From assembly GCA_021229015.1 (NCBI GenBank), contig CM037785.1:2540964-2604963 (forward strand): a DNA stretch of 64,000 bases, written 5' to 3'. Under the pieces are notes generated by a model. It did no database searches and was not told the origin of the DNA. It worked only from the letters and a program-made list of their open reading frames with translations. The translations under genes were made by a program, and so were the position numbers. Origin of the DNA: Solen grandis. Lineage: Eukaryota; Mollusca; Bivalvia; Adapedonta; Solenidae. Below are positions 21,869-33,600 of this stretch, piece after piece. Each line of letters opens with the position of its first letter. Within the stretch, counting starts at the first letter, position 1.

Positions 21869-24800
21869 TACCATTATTATAATTATTTGTCGTCTAGCCA
21901 CTTTGTGTCAACACGAAATTGGCAATTTAGAATTAAGCTACAGTCATGAAATTTTAAATACATATTTATATAATTCTCTAGGTGATCTTAAAATAATATT
22001 ATCAATTTAGTTTATGCTTTTGCCGGGAGGTGTTAATCTACATTAAATCATTTTTGCTTATAACTCATTCTTTTGAAATTCCGATTAGATGCGTTTTTTG
22101 TCTTATATTCCTTATTGACTCCCCATTAAATATGATTGTCAAAAGTTTAGGTTTGGAAAAGTTTTTGCGCTAGCAGAGGTTGAATATTCGAACCTTGCAA
22201 AGAAAAACGAATCCATTTTAGTTTGAGATAAGATAGATGTATTTTGATTGTTTCGTATGGTTGCAACACAACTGCGGATAAGATATATGGTGTCAGAACT
22301 TCAGGTCATGTACGGGTTGTACTCATTAACAAGGTCAAAACGTCAAACTTAACTTTTCTGTTGCAAATGTTTGAAATACAAATGAAAAATATGGTTGCAA
22401 TTTCATGAAATGAAATACATGAATTACACCAAATAATCGGATAATCAAAACAAATAAATGAAAAAATACATAGAAGAATAATGCGAAATGAAAGCTTTTA
22501 AACTTAATTTACCCTTATTATCGCTTGATCTGATTTTTTCTGCTTAAATGATAACGTTAATTTATTTCCACTTTCATTTTTTATCTGCTTGAGTTTTTTG
22601 CATGAAATTGCTTAAATGCTTATAACTCCAGAAAATGAGGTATGATTTAAATGCATTTTTTACTGTTGATGATCCTTGTTTATTTTGCAAAATTAAATAG
22701 CAGTATTCAAGCTGCATTTTATTCGGCATTAAATTTTGTAGTCCTTTGAAAGACCATATAAAAGTTTTGATGATCAGGATCGAATCAGTTGACTGAACGA
22801 AAATTGTACTTTTAATGGATCCTTCTTATGAAATCGAGACGTTCTAGCTTCATGAATTTTGAGTCAAACATAACACTGCATTTTCACTGAACCTTAAAAT
22901 AAACAAGCTTTTGTACTAGTATTTGGGACTGTTTTGTTATATATGACCTCATTCTATCAAGGATTTTTTCATTTAACCCCCTATAAATCAACATAATTGG
23001 GAGATAATCGTTTTTGTCATTTCTATATTAAAAGAAGCAATTTGTACTGCTTGGTTGACTTTACGAAACATTCTTTTAAAACTGTATTGTCTAAAACATT
23101 TACATAGTATCATCAGTTCTTAAGATTGATGCACAGAAGTATGATGAACTTGACCTTTAATGCATGTGACTTTGAAGTGAACATACTAATTAAAAATTTT
23201 TTTTTTTTTACACAGTGAGGGCTGGTTAAAAAAAATCAGGCACTCAATAATTGTGCATACCATGTGTGTTTCATGTTGAGCTGTGTTAAAGATTTGTATA
23301 TTAATAACTGAAGCACACAAGTCTTCACATGATTTTCTTCAAAATTGAATAAATTGATAGATAAAGTCTAATAAGTTGTTTTCTCTAAGCCCCACACGTG
23401 CATTATATATATATAAAGTTTGTGGATTCTTGATAAATTTATGCACTGACACCAAAAATCAAATACATTGTTACGCTATAGTTTAGGGTGACCTGAACTA
23501 CAATGTAAAAGTGGAACTCAAATAAAAGGTTAAACCGTATTTTAGGTTAATTTAAATACAATGTGCCACTTAAATTTAGGGTAAACTTAATTACATTGCG
23601 CTGCAATTTATACTTGACTCAAAGTTACCTTGTGTAGGCATTACTGATAAGCGCTTTGAATTTACGCTTTACGATTTAGCTTGTGTGTATTGAACGTGAA
23701 GGCTGTAGCTTTAGCCAAAACAGTTAACACATATATTTACAAAGTAACAAATGCTTTTTTGTGAGTGTGTGTCTGTGTGTGTAGAAGATTTTCCGATAAT
23801 TTAGATTATATTTAAGGTTATTGTGTGTGAAGGATGATGTTGCCAACTCTGGGACCCAGTTCACTAAACTTTCTAGTCCTAACTAGATTCAACTATTTGC
23901 TTGTTTGCATAATATTGGTAACCCATGATAGTACGAAGTCGGTTTGCGGCCACATATTCAAAAATGTTGATATATAGTCCTTAAGGTAGATTGTGTGTAA
24001 TTAAGGTTGATCTCTCTCTCTCTCTTTCTCGCTCACTCTCTTCATGTATTACATTAGAAACGAACATGCCATTTCAAATTAAAACAACACGTTTTTAATT
24101 TTAACATTTAATAATAAAGCCATCTATATACATACAAAATATATCTACTCAGGCACGATAGTGGATAAACCAATATAATATGCAATGTAATAGATAGAGG
24201 TTGCTTTTAGTAACAAAATCAAGAACAACCTCAGGATATTGTCTAAAAGATCAAGGAAATGATCTTAATCTTTGTGATCATAATTGAATATCGTTCAATC
24301 AGTATGATTTATGATTAAATCTCCACGTTATTTACAAAGAAATTTACATTAACAAACAAAACGAAAATGATTTATCATTTTCTCAATTTATTGTTTAACC
24401 GAATGATTATTCGATTCTGTTAACGTATTTCTACATACAAATTGTATTTACAGTTCATTTTGCTTTTTTGTAGTATATTTCATTTTACTTATACAATAGT
24501 GTACAACGTCAATACATGACATACATTTGAACATACTTTAAATACATGGAACAAAAACCCTCTCTATCCGACCCATTCGCTCATACACACTCCTGTCTTC
24601 AAATAACTTAATGTGAGTACACTACATTTTAATAAAGTTTCCACAGTTATAGTGGTAAAAGAGTGAAAGCTGTAATTTATACATCAAAAAATGTATAAAA
24701 TATAGAGCTTAATTATTTTTGCTTTCATACCATTTTACTCTAATATTTATCCAACATTTAACTACATGTACTTATACCTTATCATATTTACATTTTAATA

Positions 24801-26246
24801 TCTATAAGAAGAATTGATTTCTAACACATATCTAAACAATTTTTATCAACAATACGATTATATATAATTGTTGATTATTCCTTACGTGCTAATCATAATG
24901 TTACAATGTTGTGTGAATAATATACATTGTTATGGCTTATTTTTGTATTTATTTTTTATCCCTTAATATTTTCCTAAAATTATAGGAAGATTGTAGGATG
25001 AGAAATTCTCAAATGTATAAATATATAATGAATACATTGCTGAGTAATAATCGTTCTTATATCCCTAACGAAACGAAATTTAGAGAAAAAGAAGGACAAT
25101 GTTTAAAAATGATAAATTAACATGTACTGCATTTACACTTCTATCACTCATCTAGATACTATCAGAACAGCTAAGTATAAATTATGATACTTATCTTACC
25201 AGCCACTCATAATAATTATCATATTGATTCTTTATAATTACCAACATTTACCTTTTCATTTAATATTATTGTACCTTTATACACCTATCATACTACAAAT
25301 GCTCACATTACTATCCTGTAACACAGTCTCAACAAAATGCTGTAATGCACTTTGCACACTTGTATTCACCTCTATACTAACTCATTATAATAATCAGCAG
25401 ATCAATAAAGGTACCTAATTATCCAATAATCATAATTTAATACAAACCGTCCTAACAAAATACCATTCACATTGACAGAATTCTATGTACATTAAAAGTT
25501 TAGTGATTCATTTCTTATTCGTGTTGCTTTTCTAATATATTTTGACAGATTCAATAATGTTTTTCTATAAGTGTTATTACATGAATCAATAAACTTAGAT
25601 ATTGGGTAAAAATTCTATATCGTTTTCGTTACACAATATACATTTTCTATCAACTCTGTCTTCTCTATTTCTTCCGTAGCTTAAGGTTCCTATGTATAAA
25701 TTATATGCACTGATTCTTAACTTACTCAAACATATTCTGTGGTTTCCCTACAAAATATTTAACTATTTTACATATTCTAAATGTTTTTAATATTTCTAAC
25801 AAATAAGTATTATTCTCCTCTAATTATCCAATCACTTTTGCAATATCAACCAACTCATATAAAACACACAAAACATTTTTACATGTATTTAACATAATAC
25901 ACCAATTTTTTGATCCCCTTGTTGCAACTTTCTAACACATTATTATATATAGCTCTAAGGATTATATCACCTGTATTTGTTGATTGGCCTGTTAATGTGT
26001 AATAAATCGAAGTGTTACTTGAACTTAAAATAACACCTAAAATTGATTTACACATTTTAAAATGTTTTTATTCTAAGTCTTTTGATTTTGTAAAACCGCA
26101 AACTGGACAATAAACATTATAAAAGCATCAAATAACTATAATGCAATACTTGGTTTAATTTAGAACCTCTTAAAATTATTTATGAACATCTACAAAGCTT
26201 TCAGTGCTTAACCTTTCAAATATTGGTTATTGAGCATAAATGGACT
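21869..26246. other. Long AT-rich stretch with no gene seen
   Basis: More than 4 kb without a supported gene. Small features only: a CT run at 24010-24040, GTGTGT at 23762-23782, and low-complexity pyrimidine-rich sequence at 24500-26000. No tRNA or recognisable transposon ends were found. Confidence 0.4.
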
Positions 26247-26760
26247 TGATTAGTTAAATGTTACTCTAGGTAATTAAAATTGTCAACTGCTTCTAATTCT
26301 TTGTTATCATAATACCACTTTTCACCAGCTCGTAAATGCCCCCTTTTTCGAATGACCATAACCTTAATTTTATCCACTTCCCCAATGAAAGCAACAAGTA
26401 TGTAAACTATCCAAGTTATTTTGTAAATTTTACCCGGAGTCACCAGTTATAACCATGTCATCTGCAAACAACATATTAATAATAATAATAAATATTGTAT
26501 ATATTGAAACGCAACAATTTACCCTGTCCTGTAAAAGCAATTCTAGAATTTCTAGAAACAAAGCAAAAATGTATCTGTCCTTGAAACAATCCTATTGAAA
26601 TATCAAATAAATCAGAATAAGTAATGCATTGATTAACACAAGAAAGAACAAAATAATACATAGATCTAAATATAATAAAAACAAATTCTGCCCATTCCCA
26701 TTTTGAACAGATGATACCACACCCCATTCCTATGAATAGAATCACATACTTTCTTTAAAT
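26247..26760 (-). pseudogene. Decayed non-LTR retrotransposon reverse transcriptase
   Basis: On the minus strand, in two frames, the core landmarks of a LINE reverse transcriptase survive. From the N-terminal side: FIIFRSMY then SCV (palm entry), YSDLFDISIGLFQG (the GxxQG-type step), and then FADDMVITGD with the catalytic FADD at 26457-26468. After it comes VDKIKVMVIRKRG and WYYDNKELE...FNYL, the thumb-side KxKVM and FxYLG-like signatures. Between GLFQG and FADD the usual stretch is missing or replaced by low-complexity sequence, and a TAA sits just after TGDSG. The copy is therefore frameshifted, stop-interrupted and partial. There are no flanking endonuclease or 3' tail. Confidence 0.75.
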
Positions 26761-27014
26761 GAATATAGTGTCTGTAAAATCACTAGACGAATGTCAGTCA
26801 AACACACAATCGTGTGAAACATCAAATGTAACACAGACGAAACAGCTTGTGCTCACATGTCATTATAACAATGTTACTGGAACATTTAAGTTCATGCAGT
26901 GTTTGTTTATATCGCAAGTCAGTGTACAACATCCATTTCAAAGCGGCATCATTGGCAATACAAAACAAATTTTGCTGAGTCGTCGGATAGGTCATTGGAT
27001 ATATTTTATTCATC
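26761..27014. other. Downstream of the candidate last exon; no other gene seen
   Basis: An AATAAA (minus) at 27005-27010 lies five bases past the proposed stop of the 27015-27034 exon. The rest would be downstream sequence. Confidence 0.3.
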
Positions 27015-27034
27015 TTAGGAATGCTCGCTGTCAT
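27015..27034 (-). CDS. Candidate short terminal exon of gap-broken gene
   Basis: A good acceptor (AAAATATCTGTTTCAG) precedes 27034. Reading in the phase left by the exon at 27972-28012 gives DDSEHS and a TAA, with an AATAAA signal five bases further. A different frame of the same stretch stays open for 70 codons (to 26822), so the choice depends on the upstream phase. Small evidence base. Confidence 0.3.
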
Positions 27035-27971
27035 CTGAAACAGATATTTTACTTATTTAATATATGAGTAAGGTAAATTCTAAATTAATTTCATCTTAAC
27101 GCTACTTGTCTTCTTTTTTCACAACTTCTTTCATTTATGGTTTTAAGTAGAATTAAAATGACATTGTGTGAAAAATTAGTAGTTATTTCTGTGGTAACAA
27201 TAGTTGCAGTCGTAGTAATAACAGAATAGCAGCAGTAGGATTGTAAAAAAAAAGAAAAATAAAAGCCGACATACCGACCCATTTTTTCCAAGCCTGTAAC
27301 CAGAAACATGACATTTTTTACGCATTAATAGTAGTATTGTAATGGAAGTATGGAATCAGTTGCAGTAATTATGTTGAAATTTTAGTAGTGCTGTAGTAGA
27401 AGTGTTGCCGTAGAAGTAGTAATGTTACAATAGTAGCCAAAGTAGTAATAATTTTGTAGTGATAGTGTTTTACTAAGACTGTTGGTGAAGTAGTATTGTA
27501 GTGATAGATTTGTAATACATGCGAGTATAAATAGTAGCTGGTGTTGTTGTTTTTGTAAATATATTGGTATATATAGTAGTAATAGTCGTTGGTTGGTGGT
27601 TGTACAGTGGTAGTTGTATTGTTTAGTAGTAAATGCATTGTAGTAGTAGTAGTAGTAGTAGCATTTTTTTTGTATATGTTGTTTAGGTATGGATTTTGAT
27701 ATTGTATAGTAGTAGTCATTGAAGTAGAGAAGCAGTAGTAATTTGATCTAGGGAGTACAGTAGAAGTAGTAGTAATAGTAAGAATTAAAAGAAAGACAGA
27801 ACCAAATTAGACAGAAATAAAATCAGCAAAAAAAGCAAAATACATAAACTATGATGAAAAAGAAGAAAAAACTTTGTAGGCAATAAACCAAATCGTATAA
27901 GAGAGAAAAGAGAAAATTAAAAAGTAAGATAACGAGACTGGGTATTTGGACTGAGTAGTAAAATGACATAC
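27035..27971. repeat. Proposed intron containing TAG-rich triplet sequence
   Basis: TAG/GTA triplets are dense at 27330-27780, including (TAG)n at about 27640-27661. A second acceptor-like TTCTGGTTACAG and donor GTCG/GTATGT flank a possible 19-base microexon near 27291-27273. Nothing else is supported. Confidence 0.4.
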
Positions 27972-28012
27972 CTTTACAGGTTGTTATGTTGTGTCGCGGG
28001 AACGTGATCTGG
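27972..28012 (-). CDS. Candidate 41-base internal exon of gap-broken gene
   Basis: Bounded by acceptor TATTCTGTTTTTACAG and donor GTAAAG/GTATGTC. Of the three frames, the one dictated by the upstream exon's two leftover bases is open and reads QITFPRHNITTCK; the other two contain stops. The phase agreement supports the pairing. Confidence 0.4.
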
Positions 28013-28058
28013 CTGTAAAAACAGAATAATAAATTGTCTTATTCATATGATCATGCTC

Positions 28059-28130
28059 GAACTCCACCAATAATAGGGCTAAGAAATACTTAAATTCTTT
28101 AACTAGGTAGATACACAATCCACCATGATT
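28059..28130 (-). mobile_element. MITE family 1, partial copy
   Basis: The forward strand ACTCCACCAATAATA...ACTAGGTAGATACAC...TCCACCATGA aligns with the reverse complement of the right half of the full copy at 29870-30072. Confidence 0.65.
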
Positions 28131-28315
28131 ACCATATTATTAAATCTATAGGTACATAAGGCCAAACAAAAGAGATTAGTTTCTCAGGCACCGTCGCATT
28201 CGCTTTTATTTGCCCGTTTCTTTTGTTTTAAAGTCTTGATATTTTTTTTTATTTTCCCCAAAAATCGTCGAATCCGCAAATAACAGCTGTGGAAACAGAC
28301 ACCAGCCACTTTTAC

Positions 28316-28716
28316 CTGAACATGCTATATACCACACGTACTGCGATGCCGATACCAGGCACCCATGTCAAGAGCGTCTTGCCACCAATATTCTGATTGA
28401 TGTTTACTGATTTTTCAAATGCGCTTCTATTACGCATATTATGGTGAAGGGAAAAAGAGANNNNNNNNNNNNNNNNNNNNNNNNNNNNNNNNNNNNNNNN
28501 NNNNNNNNNNNNNNNNNNNNNNNNNNNNNNNNNNNNNNNNNNNNNNNNNNNNNNNNNNNNTATTGAAAGACCATTTAATTCGGCCTCATTTCTTCCGGTT
28601 GGCAGGATGACTATAGTGTCCCTTTTCTCAACATCATTGATGAGGCATCCTTTAAGAGGATGCACACATCCCAAACTCTTTGCGATTCCTGATATCATTC
28701 TGACAGAATCCGCCAT
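28316..28716 (-). CDS. Candidate first exon(s) of an unknown gene, broken by an assembly gap
   Basis: A start codon in good context (AGCAATGG) opens a codon-like frame MADSVRMISGIAKSLG... that runs into a 100-N gap. Beyond the gap, another codon-like stretch (GGKTLLTWVPGIG... to VVYSMF) ends at a donor CATGTTCAG/GTAAAAG (cut after 28316). The single open frame across the gap is not informative, since 100 N is a placeholder length. A pyrimidine-rich run next to the gap suggests an intron may lie inside it. The phase at the donor fits the exon at 27972-28012. The protein family is not recognised. The hydrophobic end could be a membrane segment. Confidence 0.4.
28461..28560. other. Assembly gap (100 N)
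   Basis: Exactly 100 N, the conventional placeholder for unknown length. Confidence 0.99.
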
Positions 28717-28740
28717 TGCTAGAAGTGAAAGTGACAGCTA

Positions 28741-29868
28741 CAGCATAGGCCAATGCTGTGCCATATTTTTGTAAATGTTGTGCTTACTTGAGATATCTAT
28801 TTATGCAAGAATATGTCCGAAATTATTTTTTTCCTGATGAGAAATTATTGAAATTTATCCGAACTTCGTTATTTTAATGTCGATTAACAATGGATTTCTT
28901 CTTTGCGCAAACGCTTGTCGTAAGCTGGCGCGCATGTAGAAAAAGCTAGATTCGGCTTGGTGATGCGTCAATGTGTAGAGGTTAGACGAGGTGCATGACG
29001 TCACCTCAACGTGGTAGAATTAGAAACTATACAATATTAGACCCCTTGAATAAGAGAAGTGAGAAACGTTCACAAACATAATCTCAGAGAATCTCCTTAA
29101 AGAATAAGAGATGTTATGATTATTCCCCATCATGCGGAAAAGGCCCGATATATACAACTTGTATACTTATTAAAATGGTATTATTGTTTATACAGAGTAA
29201 CTGCGCAGATCATTTATCAAATGCAAATCGTCAACAATTTTTAGCATTTATATAACAAATTTTATAGCCGTAAAAATTCAGCTGTGTATGGAGGCCATAC
29301 AAAGTAGAAGCTTAAGCATTCATGCTTTTGTCCTTGATAAATGCAGTTTTTTGCAGAAATATTGATTTTAATTGTAAATAACAATAAATCATTACAACTC
29401 TGTTAGCAAGCCAATAAAGGAAATGGAAAAGAAGAAAATAGTATGGCATAAGATGCTTGTAAGGCTTCAAGAAAATTGTTAAAATCGATAGATACTTCCC
29501 GAGGTCTGTGTTGGGTAACATCAATATATGTGTTAACTTTGAAGACTCTTTGGACAAAAATGACAATGCGAATTAAAAAAATAAGGCAATAACTAAAATG
29601 GTGAAGACAGAGTTTTTGTTCTTAAGCAGTGCTTTCCCCGATAATATTTATCCATATGAAGATAATATTTCCTTTTTCCTCGACTGATGTGTCAAACAAA
29701 AGGGAGAAATGAACTGACGCATAGAAAAAGCGGTATCTACCTGATCGGGGAGCATTAAATTATCATTCTAGTTAAATTTAATGTAAGTTATTCTCCCTTT
29801 CTTGTATTTTAATTTCACTTAATATGTTATCATTTAGGAAGTAACTCAGATAATTTATGATCAGGGGG
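28741..29868. other. No gene seen; upstream region of the 28.7-kb gene
   Basis: A lone CRE palindrome TGACGTCA sits at 28996-29003 in ATGACGTCACC, about 280 bases upstream of the candidate start at 28716, and could be regulatory. The minus-strand frame at 29312-29566 has no recognisable content. Confidence 0.35.
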
Positions 29869-30072
29869 GAGTTCCACCAACAATTCTTAGCGCCAAATAG
29901 TAAATACTTAGCAGCAAATTTCCCTAATAAAAATGCCCAAATATTTCATTTCTTAGCAAATATTGTTAGATTTAAAGGAAAAGTCTGATTTTGACTTAGT
30001 CATGGTGGAATATGTATCTACCTAGTTTAAGAATTTAAGTATTACTTAGCGCTAAGTATTGTTGGTGGAATT
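29869..30072. mobile_element. MITE family 1, full copy with about 40-bp terminal inverted repeats
   Basis: The left end GTTCCACCAACAATTCTTAG is mirrored by TTGTTGGTGGAATTC on the right, with the inner arms (TTAGCGCcAAaTA/TACTTAGCGC) also paired. There is no coding capacity. Partial copies lie at 28059 and 32120. Confidence 0.85.
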
Positions 30073-30317
30073 CAAGCCAGTATTGTCTTATTCAGGCATG
30101 AAATGAGGTTTTAGTATGTATGTCACAGTATATTTTAAATGGAGATTTCCTATACTTGAAATTTTGAAGACCTAGAATTTTTATATATTGACATTTAGAG
30201 TGCAAGTTTGACCACTTAATTTATATAGATGTTTTTGCCATCTTAGCCAACGGGTGATACAAATCATTCAAGGAGTAAATTAATATACATTAAGTCATAA
30301 ATTTGTACATAATTTTT

Positions 30318-30994
30318 AGCTCACCTGAGCACAAAGTGCTCAAGTTGAGCTTTTGTGATCGCCCTTCGTCCGGCGTCCGTCGTCGTCCGTCGTGCGTCGA
30401 GCGTCGTCCGTCGTCAACAATTTGCTTTGAGCGACATCTCCTCTGAAACCGCTGGACAGAATTTAATGAAACATTGCATGAATGTTTCTTGGGTGAGGCT
30501 CTACAAAAGTTGCTAAAATAAAGTTGATCCATGAATAACTCTGGTTGTCATGGCTACAAAAAGAAAAATAATATGAAAACTTTAAAAATCATCTCCTTCA
30601 AAACTTATGGCCAGATTTCAAAATAATTTGGTACAGATGTTCCTTGGGTCACCCTCTACCAAAATTGCTAAAATTATTCCGATCCGTAAAAAAACATGGC
30701 CGCCAGGGGCCTTTAAACCTTTAAACAACATCTCCTCTGAAACCACTGGATAGAATTTAATTAAACTTGGCAGGAATGATCCTTGGGTCAACCTTCAAAA
30801 AAGTTCCTAAAATAAACTTGATCCATATAGAACTCTGGTTGCCATGGCTACAAAAAGAAAAAAATATGAAAACTTTAAAAATCATCTTCTTCAAAACTAC
30901 TGGCCAGATTTTAAAATAAATTGGTACAGATGTTCCTTGGGTCAACCTATTTATCTCAGGTGAGCGATTTAGGGCCATCATGGGCCTCTTGTTT
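30318..30994 (+). mobile_element. Helentron-like non-autonomous element (tandem-repeat core)
   Basis: The head is AGCTCACCTGAG running into a hairpin GAGCAC-AAA-GTGCTC (30327-30341). The tail is CTCAGGTGAGC (30955-30965), the inverted complement of the head, then GGGCCATCATGGGCC, which can fold, and an end CTCTTGTTT. The core has two units of about 300 bases (ACATCTCCTCTGAAACC at about 30435 and 30727; TTGGTACAGATGTTCCTTGG at about 30630 and 30921). After the head there is a run of GTCCGTCGTC. This is the layout of Helentron-derived (HINE/pearl-like) elements known in bivalves. No Rep/helicase ORF is present. Confidence 0.7.
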
Positions 30995-31839
30995 AGTAAA
31001 GTCAAGAAAATGTGTTTCTTTTAGTTTACAAAAAAAAAAATGGCATCTCTGGGAATCCTCATTAGTTTTACATCTTTCTGCTAGGAGGTTCCTCTGTAGT
31101 TATGCAGAGACTGGTCTTAAGGTTTCCAAAATTCTCAAAATTATGGTAAAACAGAATTTGAAATGTAAGAGTTTATGAAAATCTCATTTTTAGATATCTA
31201 ATGAAAGGCATGTCATGTAGATCCAAATTAAGTAGTATGCATAGTTAGATACCCCAAGTACATGATGCACCTTTCTAGTTTTAACAAAGAAAAATGGAAG
31301 CCCTGTCGTTATGATTAAGAACTAGGTCAAACTGATCACAAACTGTATCAAAAACTAGACCATGTTTTTTTTGCATTTTTTGTCCATGTATATAGGGTCA
31401 AAAATTGACTACTGGGGTACCTGTTTTATGGACTAATTCAAAATTCAAATTGAGCTACACTGGGATAATAGGTAGTCAATGGTTGACCTGGTTTACACAA
31501 AATAATGCAAGGTTTTGTTTTTATGATACTGTTTGTAAGCAGTTAACCTAGCCATGAATGGGAAATGTGGGGCTTGAATTATTCACAGCTAGAAACTGGA
31601 TAGGTGTAATGTGAAGAGATAAGCCAGTGTGAAACACACTTGTGTAACAGTATTCATTTCTGTTGTGATACAGCTTTGTAGCGGTTGGGTGTGTGTTTGC
31701 AATCATTTGCATGCTGTTTGCTATAAAACTTTGCTCAACCAGGTTCCAACAGCAATATTAGCACTAAATAATTTTTAGATTCTTCAGCTAAACAAAAAAA
31801 AAAAACACACATTCCATAATTCCTGTTTATGAAATATTT
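30995..31839. other. No gene seen
   Basis: AT-rich sequence with poly-A runs at 31029 and 31794. No supported feature. Confidence 0.4.
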
Positions 31840-32034
31840 AAGGTAATACATCCATTTTATATTTTAATAAATCATAGTCCTCAAAATGCTTAAGAAGACT
31901 TCAGATGCAAGCATCTATTTACTTGGAATTATACACTCTTTTGCTCAAAGTCTATAAAGGCTTGCATTTATATAAAAATCAAACAACCACTTGATGGACC
32001 ATGATCACAATAATGATGTATGGATTACCTTGAG
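31840..32034 (-). mobile_element. MITE family 2, full copy
   Basis: The left end TAAGGTAATACATCCA is mirrored by TGTATGGATTACCTT at the right. The interior matches the reverse complement of 5929-6110 throughout, for example CTTGATGGACCATGATCA. Confidence 0.75.
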
Positions 32035-32109
32035 TACGAGACTATGTTTTCATAAATTGTAGTGTAAATAAGAAATGAAATTATTGATATCAGAGAAATA
32101 AAAACGATG

Positions 32110-32205
32110 AAAATTGCTTTAAGTATTTAGATATTACTTAGTGCTTGCCTTAAGTATTTAAGTATCACTTAGTGCCAAGTATATTTACTGGATTTCAAGC
32201 TGGAT
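32110..32205 (+). mobile_element. MITE family 1, right-end fragment
   Basis: TAAGTATTTAAGTATCACTTAGTGCCAAGT... then GGATTTCAAGC matches the right arm at 30030-30075. A partial internal duplication of TAAGTATTTA(A/G) is present. Confidence 0.55.
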
Positions 32206-32929
32206 CTGATAGCTTGTAAAATCTGTATTATTATGAGACGCCTTGGATAAAAGGCTGTGAGCTGGAACGTGTTTTCCATTTAGATTATTGCTGTAAATTC
32301 ATTAGCACTGATTATTTATGGCTGTTTCAATTTATTGATTAAGAATTTTATAGAAAAATTCATTTTGCTTCTATCTTCAGAAATCAATACAATGATTTCA
32401 TTGGTTATATATTGATTTGATGCGGATTAAGGGTTAAGGAACCAATCAAAACGTTTGTTTCATATCTTTGAAAAAACGTGGATAAAGCAGATCAACAGAT
32501 TTAAAAAAAAGTGGAAAGGAATCAGTCAAAGGAAACATTAGGATAAAAGATGCATTGTAAGATTGAATACAAAAGTCCTTTAATAGTAATCTCCCATTAC
32601 AAGAAAAAATAACTCTAATCTCCCCATACAAGATTATTTAATTCCAAAGATTTTTAAATCTTCCATAACAAAAGGAGATAACTCTAAAGAACTGTGATCT
32701 CCCCTTATAATAAGATGAGATAAGAATTGTGATTTACACTAGATTGTGTGTGAATGCGCGTGTGTGTACCTTATTCTAACATGTATATAAATATATTATA
32801 TATATTGGACAACGGGGGGAGGGGGGTAAAGAATAAAACATTAAAAACTCTGCCTGTATTTGTAGAATTATTTTCTCCTCAAATTTAAACTTGATAACAG
32901 TTACTACAAAAGAATGAGGACATTTGTAA
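32206..32929. other. No gene seen
   Basis: AT-rich sequence. A purine patch (GGGGGGAGGGGGG) at about 32815. No supported feature. Confidence 0.4.
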
Positions 32930-33055
32930 AGACATACCAAATGAAAGTTGTATATTGAATAGTAGAGAAGTTATGGCCAACGTTAAGGTTCCGGACGACG
33001 CCTGACGACGACCACGTGGACGCCAGAGTTACGACAATAGCTCGTATGTTTTCCT
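32930..33055 (+). repeat. Fragment of a dispersed bivalve repeat
   Basis: GTTATGGCCAACGTTAAGGT...GACGACG...CCAGAGTTACGACAATAGC is a motif order common in molluscan repeats. Only one copy lies in the window, so support is by recall only. Confidence 0.35.
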
Positions 33056-33264
33056 TCCATAAACAGACAAGCTTTAAATGATACTCATTTGGGTAGACTC
33101 ATCATAGATAGTTAGATTGATTAGATGGGTGGAAATACGGACGGACAGACAGACACAGATAGATCAAAACATTATCATCATCATCATCTCTTCAGCTTTC
33201 ACAATGGTGGCATTTAAACCTAAATTGTTCAAAGAAGAAGAGCAAGGTTCCGTTGTTTTTACGT

Positions 33265-33320
33265 TTTGTCTGCAACAAATGTGATTTCGCTGGAATGCCG
33301 AGGATGTTCATGAAAATCTG
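33265..33320 (-). CDS. Possible short terminal exon, unassigned
   Basis: An acceptor TTATTCTTGCCTTACAG is followed by two competing open frames. One reads FHEHPRHSSEITFVADKT and then stops; another stays open for 40 codons. Neither is recognised and no partner exon was found. Confidence 0.2.
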
Positions 33321-33454
33321 TAAGGCAAGAATAATTGTTCATTCTTTTCTTAAATATTAGTTATCATTTATATTTTTAGTGTTACGGAATTCATCGCAAG
33401 CGACGCGAAACATAAACCGCGCTCGTCACGAACTTGACTAACTTTACTATTTGA

Positions 33455-33600
33455 GTTTACCGTCGCTTCGACAGTATTTCAGTCATATAGCGACGTCCAG
33501 CTAATTACAGGTGGAGGAAGACCCCGAATGCAAGGAGACATCCGTAGAGAACCACCAACCTACTGCAAGCCGACAAGTTAGCTGGCATTCAAGGTCAAGA
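33455..33600 (+). mobile_element. Dispersed repeat, family C, copy 2
   Basis: Matches 10305-10445: GCGACGTCCAGCTAATTACAG, TGGAGGAAGACCCCG, AGAACCACCAACC...TACTGCAAGC. Confidence 0.55.

Noticed and set aside
29312..29566. 84-codon minus-strand frame
   Set aside because: Hydrophobic, AT-driven composition, with no motif or splice context.
30290..31178. Short frames on both strands in the 30-31 kb region
   Set aside because: They are incidental frames within the Helentron-like tandem core.
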